From: Oribacterium sp. UBA4274
GTDB lineage: Bacteria > Bacillota > Clostridia > Lachnospirales > Lachnospiraceae
Direction of reading: 5' to 3'
DNA: 9,026 nucleotides
Assembly (NCBI GenBank): GCA_002396005.1
Contig: DGVW01000075.1
Location: 1-9,026, forward strand
The position numbers and the translations under genes are program-made. The stretch's first letter is position 1. The number at the start of each line of letters is the position of its first letter. A model generated the notes under the pieces. The model was given only the letters and a program-made list of their open reading frames with translations, was not told the DNA's origin and did no database searches. This document shows, in pieces, positions 1-6,532 of this stretch.

Positions 1-30
1 AAGCGTGAGATCGTTAAGGTTGAGGACTAA
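1..30 (+). CDS. C-terminal end of an unidentified upstream gene (partial)
   Basis: The first ten codons read KREIVKVED and then TAA at 28-30, and a strong intrinsic terminator follows 27 bases later, which fits the end of a gene. The codons (AAG, CGT, GTT, GAG, GAC) are the same preferred set seen in leuS, so the gene may be well expressed; this is inference from very little sequence. Nine charged-rich residues are too few to recognise a family, and I assign no function. Confidence 0.55.
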   Translation, partial: KREIVKVED

Positions 31-57
31 TCTTTACCTTTATTAATAAGAGATATA

Positions 58-87
58 AACCCCGGAGCGGATTGCTCCGGGGTTTTT
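58..87 (+). terminator. Intrinsic terminator of the upstream gene
   Basis: An 11-bp perfect stem pairs AACCCCGGAGC (58-68) with GCTCCGGGGTT (74-84). The loop is GGATT, and a run of five T (83-87) follows at the end of the 3' arm. The GC-rich stem plus U-tract is the classic Rho-independent form. It separates the upstream gene from the lipoprotein gene. Confidence 0.93.
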
Positions 88-104
88 GCATTTTATGACG
101 GAAA
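85..104 (+). repeat. 20-base motif, copy 1 of 2
   Basis: TTTGCATTTTATGACGGAAA recurs at 8912-8931 with a single A-to-G difference. This copy starts in the T-tract of the terminator and ends 18 bases before the -35 box of the lipoprotein gene promoter. No TATAAT-like box stands at the distance seen in copy 2. It may be a regulatory site or a decayed promoter; the function is unknown. Confidence 0.5.
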
Positions 105-122
105 CCTGCCAAATTGCGAAAG

Positions 123-150
123 TTGTTAAATTTCAGGAACGTGTTATACT
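123..150 (+). promoter_or_regulatory. Promoter of the DUF4015 lipoprotein gene
   Basis: The -35 box TTGTTA (123-128) and -10 box TATACT (145-150) are 16 bp apart, and TGT precedes the -10 box, giving an extended -10. Transcription would start near 157. That would exclude the AGGTGAT at 155-161 from acting as a full ribosome site for the ATG at 169 and so favours the ATG at 181. Confidence 0.7.
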
Positions 151-180
151 GTTTAGGTGATTTAGCGTATGGAGATTTAT

Positions 181-1599
181 ATGAAGAAAGTTATAGCAAT
201 GACCTTGATGATCTGTCTTGTGCTTCTTGGATGTCAGCGACGTACACCACTTGTTTATAATGTGAACAAGTCGGATGAGTTGAAGCAGTATGAGTCAGAA
301 TCTATTCAAGAGTCACAGTTTGAAGAGTCGCTTGAAGAACAGAGAGCATTGGCTGAGTCTGAAAGTATAGCCGCGGAGCAGGCTTCTGTTTGGACGAAAA
401 AAATACCTGATAAAAAACCGGTCAGAGTAAAAGGTGTTTATGTAAGTGCCAAGGTTGCGGGATCAGCGTCGATGCAGAAGATAATCGACGGCATCGATGC
501 TACAGAAGTTAATGCAGTAGTAATTGATATTTTGGACGATGAAGGCAGAGTGGAGTATGCGATGCCCGGAGATATAGTTGCTGCCATAGGATCATCTGAG
601 GAAGCTATACCTGATATTGGGAGCCTGATGAATATACTTAAAGCGCATAACATTTACACCATTGCCCGCATTGTAACCTTCAGAGATCCCTATCTTGCAA
701 ATGTAAAGCCTGAGTGGATGAATCATAATGCTGATGGTTCGGTTTTTTATGATAATTCGGGCATGGCCTGGGTGGATCCGTATAATCGGGAAGCGTGGGA
801 GTATAAGATACAAGTCGCTGAACAGTGTGCAGAGGCTGGATTTGATGAAGTTCAGTTTGACTATGTCCGTTTCTGTACAGAAAAGGGTATGAACAATGTA
901 GTCTACTCTGAGGAAGAAACTCAGGGAATGGATAAAACAGAAATAATTTCAGAGTTTGTGAAATATGCTTCCGACAGACTGGCTGAGAAAAATGTTTTTA
1001 TGTCAGCTGATGTATTTGGAACCATAATCGGATCTTATGTGGATACTATATCTGTAGGACAGGATTATTCGGCTATGGCCGGAGCTGTTGATTATATGTG
1101 TCCAATGATATATCCGTCCCACTATGGTAATGGCAACTTCGGGCTGGATGTTCCTGATATACATCCGTATGAAGCTATACTTGGAGCCTGCAATGCTTCC
1201 AGAAAGGACCTTGCTTTGGAATACAGCGAGGGAGTGCATCAGGCCCATGTGAGACCATGGCTTCAGGGATTTACTGCTTCATATCTATCTGACTATATAC
1301 ATTATGGCCCTGCAGAAATCAGACAGGAGATACAGGCAGTGTATGATGCCGGATATGATGAGTGGCTCATATGGAATGCTGGCAATGAGTATCAGTGGGA
1401 TGCATTTCTGACGGATGAAGGCGCTGCACAGGAAGATGCGGAGATAATATCAAGACGTGAAGCTGCCAATCAGGCAGTTTTAGATGCAAGAAAAGCTGAA
1501 TTGGAATCAATTGAAGAGTCAAAAGCGGCAGAATCTATGGCTGCAGAAACTGTAGCCGAGACAGATGAATCTGTGCCTGACACAGCTGCTGCGGGTTAA
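181..1599 (+). CDS. DUF4015-family lipoprotein (putative glycosyl hydrolase-like)
   Basis: A 472-residue secreted lipoprotein. It begins with a short basic n-region (MKK), a hydrophobic stretch and a lipobox, LLGC, with the lipidated Cys at residue 18. A Glu/Ser/Gln-rich linker follows (about 30-72). The folded domain (about 80-410) has the hallmarks of DUF4015, predicted to be a TIM-barrel related to glycosyl hydrolases: KGVYVSAKV (84-92), IARIVTFRDPY (162-172), WVDPYNREAW (197-206), FDEVQFDYVRF (221-231), SADVFG (275-280), YPSHY (311-315) and EWLIWNAGN (394-402). The acidic residues in FDEVQFDY are plausible active-site residues, but the activity and substrate of the family are not established. 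The tail (about 420-472) is Glu/Ala/Ser-rich and probably disordered. ATG 181 is preferred over ATG 169 because GGAG (171-174) lies 6 bases before it and the n-region then starts MKK. Residue 232 is Cys where relatives usually have Pro (FDYVRFP). No terminator is visible between it and leuS. Confidence 0.85.
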   Translation: MKKVIAMTLMICLVLLGCQRRTPLVYNVNKSDELKQYESESIQESQFEESLEEQRALAESESIAAEQASVWTKKIPDKKPVRVKGVYVSAKVAGSASMQKIIDGIDATEVNAVVIDILDDEGRVEYAMPGDIVAAIGSSEEAIPDIGSLMNILKAHNIYTIARIVTFRDPYLANVKPEWMNHNADGSVFYDNSGMAWVDPYNREAWEYKIQVAEQCAEAGFDEVQFDYVRFCTEKGMNNVVYSEEETQGMDKTEIISEFVKYASDRLAEKNVFMSADVFGTIIGSYVDTISVGQDYSAMAGAVDYMCPMIYPSHYGNGNFGLDVPDIHPYEAILGACNASRKDLALEYSEGVHQAHVRPWLQGFTASYLSDYIHYGPAEIRQEIQAVYDAGYDEWLIWNAGNEYQWDAFLTDEGAAQEDAEIISRREAANQAVLDARKAELESIEESKAAESMAAETVAETDESVPDTAAAG

Positions 1600-1735
1600 T
1601 GAAGAATAATAGACTATCGCAGACAAGCGTTGGAAAATGAACTTATAGAAGAAATTTGCTGAATAGATACGATGCAGGGATTTATGTCCGATTATGGCTG
1701 ATATTCCTTCTTGATTTCTGCAGGTTCTAAAATCT

Positions 1736-1763
1736 TTGACGTATTGTTAGTTTCTGTTATAAT
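1736..1763 (+). promoter_or_regulatory. leuS promoter
   Basis: TTGACG (1736-1741), a 16-bp spacer and a perfect TATAAT (1758-1763) preceded by TGT make an extended -10, sigma-A-type promoter. The predicted start near 1770 leaves a leader of only about 40 nt. That is too short for the T-box riboswitch that often controls aminoacyl-tRNA synthetase genes in Firmicutes. The ribosome site AAGGGGAA is at 1796-1803. Confidence 0.85.
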
Positions 1764-1810
1764 AAGAATTTGTTGAAATCTAAGTCGATTTTCGCAAGGG
1801 GAATTTAGAC

Positions 1811-4228
1811 ATGAAGTATAATTTTAAAAAAATCGAACCAAAATGGCAGGCAAAGTGGAATGAGGCGCAGGCATTTAAGGCTGTTGACTTTGACAAACGC
1901 CCGAAGTGGTATGGACTTGTAGAGTTTCCTTATCCATCAGGTGCCGGCATGCATGTTGGTCATATCAAAGCATATTCAAGTATTGAGGTCCTTGCCCGTA
2001 AGCGCAGGATGCAGGGCTACAATGTTCTTTTTCCGATGGGCTTTGACTCTTTCGGACTTCCTGCAGAGAATTACGCTATCAAGACCAATACTCATCCACA
2101 CCTTATCACAGAGAAGAATATTGAGCACTTCAAGGATCAGATGAGACAGGTAGGTTTTTCTTTTGACTGGTCAAGAGAACTTGCTACTTCTCATGTAGAT
2201 TATTACAAGTGGACACAGTGGATATTCCTTAAGCTTTTTGAGCATGGACTTGTGTTCAGAGCCAAGACACTGGTTAATTACTGCCCTCATTGTAAGGTTG
2301 TTCTTTCTAACGAGGATTCACAGGGCGGAAAGTGCGATATCTGCCATAGTGATGTTGTACAGCTTCCTAAGGATGTATGGTATCTGCGCATCACTCAGTA
2401 TGCGGACAGACTTCTTGAAGGTCTTTCAGACGTTGACTATCCTGAGAGCATCAAGCAGCAGCAGGTAAGCTGGATCGGACGTTCAACAGGTGCATTTGTT
2501 AACTTTGAGCTTACAGATAAGGATGGAAATTCTGTAAACGATAAGCTTGAGATCTATACCACAAGATGTGATACCCTCTATGGCGTAACATTCATGGTAG
2601 TTGCACCAGAGCATCCTGCTCTTGATAAGTATAAGGATCAGATTTCTAACTGGGATGAAGTCCTTAAGTACCGTGAGGATGCTGCCAAGAAGACAGAGTT
2701 CCAGCGCACACAGCTCGTTAAGGACAAGACCGGAGTCAGAATAGAAGGTCTTAAGGCAACCAACCCTATAACAGGAAAGCAGATTCCTGTATTTATTGCA
2801 GATTATGTAATGATGGGCTATGGTACAGGTGCTATCATGGCTGTTCCTGCTCATGATCAGAGAGACTATGACTTTGCCAAGACATTTGGTGTGGATATAG
2901 TTGAGGTCATCAAGGGCGGAGACATTTCAAAGGAAGCTTATTCAGGCGACGGTGAGATGGTCAATTCCGGCTTCCTTGACGGCTATACAAACAAGAAGGA
3001 TTCAATCGCCAAGATGCTTTCGGTTCTTGAGGAGAGAGGCATCGGACACAAGGGCGTACAGTATAAGATGAAGGATTGGGCGTTTAACCGTCAGCGTTAC
3101 TGGGGAGAACCGATTCCTCTTATTCATTGCCCTAAGTGTGGTACAGTTGGTGTTCCTGAAGAGGAACTTCCGCTGGCACTTCCTGATGTTGAGAATTTTG
3201 AGCCTGGCACAGATGGTCAGTCACCACTTGCCAAGATTGAAAGCTTTGTTAATTGCACATGTCCTAAGTGCGGAGGCGCTGCCAAGAGAGAAACCGATAC
3301 CATGCCTCAATGGGCAGGATCGTCATGGTATTTCCTGAGATTCTGTGATGCCAACAATGACAAGGCATTTGCTGATAAGGAGAAGCTCAAGTACTGGATG
3401 CCTGTAGACCACTACAACGGTGGTATGGAGCATGTTACAAGACACCTGCTTTATTCAAGATTCTGGCACCAGTTCCTGTATGATATCAAGGAGGTTCCTA
3501 CACCGGAGCCATACAAAAAGCGTTCGTATCAGGGACTCATCCTCGGACCTGACGGAGAGAAGATGTCCAAGTCCAAGGGTAATGTTATCGATCCGCTGAA
3601 CATAGTTGATCTTTACGGCGCTGATACACTTCGTGTTTATGTGCTGTTCATGAGTGACTACACTGCAGCGGCTCCATGGAGCGATGAGGGCGTACGCGGC
3701 GTTAAGCGTTTCCTTGACAGAGTTGCAGGTCTTACAGATATCATGACTCTGGATAAGGAAGATCCTCAGCTTGAGTCAAAGGTACATAAGACCATAAAGA
3801 AGGTTACTGATGACATTGAGAGGATGAAGTTCAATACAGCTATTGCTGCACTGATGACACTTATCAATGATTACACAAAGGCAGGTGCTATTACAAAGGA
3901 TGACCTTGTTGTATTTATCAAGCTGCTTCATCCGTTTGCCCCGCATCTTACAGAGGAGATCTTTGAGGAGATTGGCGGAGAGGGTCTGCTTACACTCAGC
4001 CAGTGGCCGGAGTACGATGAGGAAAAGACCAAGGATGCTGTCATCAATATGGGTGTACAGATCAACGGTAAGGTAAGAGGCAATGTTGACATCCCTAGTG
4101 ATGCTACTCAGGATGATGCTGTAGCTGCTGCACAGGCCAATCCGGCAGTTAATAAGTTCCTTGAAGGAAAGAACATAGTAAAGGTCATCTTTGTTAAAGG
4201 AAAGATTCTTAACTTTGTAGTAAAGTAA
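1811..4228 (+). CDS. leuS: Leucyl-tRNA synthetase
   Basis: An 805-residue class Ia aminoacyl-tRNA synthetase that charges tRNA-Leu with leucine in the cytoplasm; the length is normal for bacteria. The Rossmann catalytic core carries HVGH (48-51, the HIGH motif) and KMSKS (584-588). A first zinc knuckle has CPHC (158-161) and CDIC (175-178). The CP1 editing domain has the Thr-rich TTRCDTLYG (250-258) and GTGAIMAVPAHDQRD (338-352) with the conserved Asp349 that removes mischarged amino acids. A second Cys pair set (C440/C443 and C484/C487) forms a further zinc site. The anticodon-binding helices and a C-terminal domain with VQINGKVRG complete it. The HVGHIKAYSS and DHYNGGMEH signatures differ from the E. 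coli type and match a form I associate with Clostridia. ATG 1811 has AAGGGGAA upstream at good spacing. Codon use is strongly biased: about nine in ten Lys codons are AAG, unlike uvrC, which suggests high expression. It has its own promoter and terminator. Confidence 0.98.
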   Translation: MKYNFKKIEPKWQAKWNEAQAFKAVDFDKRPKWYGLVEFPYPSGAGMHVGHIKAYSSIEVLARKRRMQGYNVLFPMGFDSFGLPAENYAIKTNTHPHLITEKNIEHFKDQMRQVGFSFDWSRELATSHVDYYKWTQWIFLKLFEHGLVFRAKTLVNYCPHCKVVLSNEDSQGGKCDICHSDVVQLPKDVWYLRITQYADRLLEGLSDVDYPESIKQQQVSWIGRSTGAFVNFELTDKDGNSVNDKLEIYTTRCDTLYGVTFMVVAPEHPALDKYKDQISNWDEVLKYREDAAKKTEFQRTQLVKDKTGVRIEGLKATNPITGKQIPVFIADYVMMGYGTGAIMAVPAHDQRDYDFAKTFGVDIVEVIKGGDISKEAYSGDGEMVNSGFLDGYTNKKDSIAKMLSVLEERGIGHKGVQYKMKDWAFNRQRYWGEPIPLIHCPKCGTVGVPEEELPLALPDVENFEPGTDGQSPLAKIESFVNCTCPKCGGAAKRETDTMPQWAGSSWYFLRFCDANNDKAFADKEKLKYWMPVDHYNGGMEHVTRHLLYSRFWHQFLYDIKEVPTPEPYKKRSYQGLILGPDGEKMSKSKGNVIDPLNIVDLYGADTLRVYVLFMSDYTAAAPWSDEGVRGVKRFLDRVAGLTDIMTLDKEDPQLESKVHKTIKKVTDDIERMKFNTAIAALMTLINDYTKAGAITKDDLVVFIKLLHPFAPHLTEEIFEEIGGEGLLTLSQWPEYDEEKTKDAVINMGVQINGKVRGNVDIPSDATQDDAVAAAQANPAVNKFLEGKNIVKVIFVKGKILNFVVK

Positions 4229-4293
4229 TCGGACTTTAGCCGGGCATGCGGCGATACAGGGGATTTGGCATTCCCGGTCATAAAAGCCGGTGC

Positions 4294-4323
4294 TTGATAG
4301 AACACGATAATATGTGATAAAAT
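4294..4323 (+). promoter_or_regulatory. Candidate uvrC promoter abutting the leuS terminator
   Basis: TTGATA (4294-4299), an 18-bp spacer and TAAAAT (4318-4323) preceded by TGA form a plausible extended -10 promoter. Its predicted start, about 4329-4331, falls inside the 5' arm of the leuS terminator (4325-4335). Transcripts from it would therefore lack part of that hairpin. Sequence alone supports this only moderately. Confidence 0.5.
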
Positions 4324-4324
4324 C

Positions 4325-4359
4325 CGTCGCAAAACAGTATTTGTTTTGCGGCGTTTTTT
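4325..4359 (+). terminator. leuS intrinsic terminator
   Basis: CGTCGCAAAAC (4325-4335) pairs with GTTTTGCGGCG (4343-4353). This is 11 bp with one G-T wobble, around the loop AGTATTT. Six T follow (4354-4359). It lies about 95 bases after the leuS stop codon and 35 bases before the uvrC start. Confidence 0.92.
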
Positions 4360-4393
4360 AGTTTTGGACGGAGTTAAGTGAGAACAGATTAGG

Positions 4394-6316
4394 ATGAGAG
4401 ATAAAAGTAAATTTAATTTTGATGAAGAACTGAAAAAACTCCCTGCATTACCGGGAGTCTATCTTATGCATGGCCCAAAGGATGAGATTATATATGTAGG
4501 AAAAGCAAAGGTTCTTCGCAACCGTGTAAAGCAATACTTTCAGAAATCGTATAAAAAGTCTGTGAAGATACAGCAGATGGTGAGTCTTGTTGAGAGGTTT
4601 GAGTATATTGTTGTGGATTCTGAACTGGAAGCACTTATGCTGGAGAACAATCTCATAAAGGAGCATAAGCCAAGGTACAATACCTTGCTTAAGGATGATA
4701 AGACTTACCCATATATAAAAGTGACTATGGAACAGTATCCGAGGGTACTTAAGGTGAGAAAAAGGGCAACCGATAAAGCCAAATATTTCGGACCTTATGC
4801 GTCTAATGACCAGGTTAATGAGGTTATCGACCTTATCAGAAGAACCTTTCATATAAGAAACTGTAATAAAGTGTTTGCTGAAGACGCGCCCCTTACCAAT
4901 AAATGTATGTATTATGACATACATCAGTGTGACGGGCCGTGCATAGGCAGACAGTCAAGAGCTGACTATAAAATCCAGGTAGATAAAGCTGTGGATTTTC
5001 TGAACGGAAAATACGATGATATCGTAAAAGAACTTAACCGTAAGATGATGAGAGCTTCTGACAACCTTGATTTTGAAACGGCCATTGAGATGAGAGACTT
5101 AATCAAGTCCATAGAAGCAATTCAGAACAGACAGAAGATAGTTGCCTATGACTCAGGGGATAGAGACATCATTGGTATGCGCCGTGAATTCTCTGATTGT
5201 ATAGTTCAGATATTTTTTGTCAGAGACGGTAAGATCATCGGAAGGGATCATCAATTTATTGACATTGATCAGGAAGAAACAGATGAGACCATTTTGAATG
5301 ACTTCATTGAACAGTACTACAATGGCACACCTTTTATACCGCATGAGCTGTGGGTTCAGACAGAAATTCCCGACAAAGACATTCTCGAACAGTGGTTAAG
5401 CACAGAGAAAGGCAAAAAGGTTAGCATTATCACTCCTCAGATCGGCAAGAAGGAAAAACTGGTTGAGCTGGCCATCACCAATGCCGGAATTCTGATGAAT
5501 CGTTACAGACAGCAGTATAGGGAACAGGATGCGAAGTGCGCCAAAGCGGTTAAAGAACTTCAGGAGATAATCGGGCTAAGTACGCCGCCTTTACGAATTG
5601 AATCCTATGATATTTCCAACACAATGGGAGCTCTTAATATTGGCTCAATGGTGGTTTACCAAAACGGAAAGCCTAAGAATAACGATTATAGAAAATTCAG
5701 GATCAAGTCTGTACAGGGGCCGGATGATTATGCTTCCATGTATGAGATGCTGACAAGACGCTTTGAGCATGGACTTAAGGAGATGAAGGATAATGCTTCT
5801 GCCGGAAAAGATGATGAGCTGGGATCTTTTTCAAACTTCCCGGATCTCATCTGTATGGATGGTGGCCGCGGACAAGTCAATGTCTGTCTCAGAGTGCTTG
5901 ACGAATTGGGTATTGACCGGGTTAAAGTTTGCGGTATGGTTAAAGATGATCATCACAGAACGAGAGCACTTCTTTATAATGATGAAGAACTGCCTATTGA
6001 TGAAGGAAGCGAAGCGTTCAAACTTCTCACACGTATACAGGATGAGGTTCACAGATTTGCGATTACTTATCATCGTTCACTCCGGGACAAAAACCAGATA
6101 AAGTCATTGCTCGATGAGATTAAGGGAGTAGGAGAAGTGCGTAAAAAGGCGCTTATGAAACGTTTTGGCGATATTGACCATATTCGTGTGGCGCCATTGG
6201 AGGAACTCATCCATTGTCCGTCTATGGATGATTATTCAGCAAGGCAGGTATACGATTATTTTCATAATAATCCTAAAACGGCTATCGGTACCTTTAAACA
6301 GGAAGCAAAACAGTGA
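4394..6316 (+). CDS. uvrC: UvrABC excinuclease subunit C
   Basis: A 640-residue endonuclease of nucleotide excision repair; with UvrB on damaged DNA it cuts both sides of the lesion. The N-terminal GIY-YIG nuclease domain (about 17-97) shows GVY (21-23), YVG (34-36), Arg42 and Glu79, which cut on the 3' side. A four-Cys set (C157, C171, C179, C183) matches the known iron-sulfur cluster site. A UVR motif (about 201-243, with NLDFETAIEMRD) binds UvrB. The RNase H-like domain that cuts 5' shows ESYDISNT with Asp406, CMDGGRGQ with Asp489, and DEVHRFAI (550-557). The C-terminal helix-hairpin-helix (about 573-607) binds DNA. All key residues are present and the length is normal. The start at ATG 4394 fits the family N-terminus, with an in-frame TGA just upstream (4379-4381), but its ribosome site (AAGTGAG, 4376-4382) is weak, which suggests modest translation. 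No terminator is visible before the next gene. Confidence 0.98.
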   Translation: MRDKSKFNFDEELKKLPALPGVYLMHGPKDEIIYVGKAKVLRNRVKQYFQKSYKKSVKIQQMVSLVERFEYIVVDSELEALMLENNLIKEHKPRYNTLLKDDKTYPYIKVTMEQYPRVLKVRKRATDKAKYFGPYASNDQVNEVIDLIRRTFHIRNCNKVFAEDAPLTNKCMYYDIHQCDGPCIGRQSRADYKIQVDKAVDFLNGKYDDIVKELNRKMMRASDNLDFETAIEMRDLIKSIEAIQNRQKIVAYDSGDRDIIGMRREFSDCIVQIFFVRDGKIIGRDHQFIDIDQEETDETILNDFIEQYYNGTPFIPHELWVQTEIPDKDILEQWLSTEKGKKVSIITPQIGKKEKLVELAITNAGILMNRYRQQYREQDAKCAKAVKELQEIIGLSTPPLRIESYDISNTMGALNIGSMVVYQNGKPKNNDYRKFRIKSVQGPDDYASMYEMLTRRFEHGLKEMKDNASAGKDDELGSFSNFPDLICMDGGRGQVNVCLRVLDELGIDRVKVCGMVKDDHHRTRALLYNDEELPIDEGSEAFKLLTRIQDEVHRFAITYHRSLRDKNQIKSLLDEIKGVGEVRKKALMKRFGDIDHIRVAPLEELIHCPSMDDYSARQVYDYFHNNPKTAIGTFKQEAKQ

Positions 6317-6448
6317 TTCCTGAGACTTCTTGTTTGATTGTGCCAGGCGGAGACACTTGCACAGAAATGCCGACTTGATGGTAAGGGGAATAGAAAAACT
6401 GTTCATGCTTCTTACATTATTCTGTCGTTGATTTAATGAAAATCACAA

Positions 6449-6477
6449 TATACAAAAATTATTTATGCTGATAAGAT
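6449..6477 (+). promoter_or_regulatory. Weak candidate promoter for the VanW-family gene
   Basis: TAAGAT (6472-6477) preceded by TGA resembles the extended -10 boxes of the neighbouring promoters. A poor -35, TATACA (6449-6454), lies 17 bp upstream. An alternative pairing is TTGATT (6428-6433) with TACAAA (6451-6456). The 6317-6532 gap has no clear intrinsic terminator, so the gene may also be reached from uvrC. Confidence 0.3.
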
Positions 6478-6532
6478 TATAGGCATTGTGAAAGAATTTG
6501 TTTATATATAGGACTTAGTGGGGATAAATTCT

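Noticed and set aside
1600..1810. T-box riboswitch upstream of leuS
   Set aside because: Clostridial synthetase genes often have one, but no T-box core sequence or antiterminator is visible, no terminator stands before the gene, and the consensus promoter leaves a leader of only about 40 nt.
2483..2854. Minus-strand open frame opposite the LeuRS editing domain
   Set aside because: It is fully contained in conserved leuS sequence, is Cys-rich in a chance-like way, and shows no family resemblance.
4259..4275. Hairpin GGGGAT/ATTCCC after leuS as a terminator or small RNA
   Set aside because: It has only six pairs with one wobble and no T-tract. The real terminator is 50 bases further on.
4448..4924. 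Long open frame on the minus strand inside uvrC
   Set aside because: It lies wholly opposite conserved UvrC domains, has no recognisable domain or supporting ribosome site, and is best explained as a by-product of uvrC codon use.
6333..6370. Possible terminator after uvrC (GTGC...GCAC)
   Set aside because: The stem is about four to five pairs and no T-run follows, so I do not count it as a terminator.
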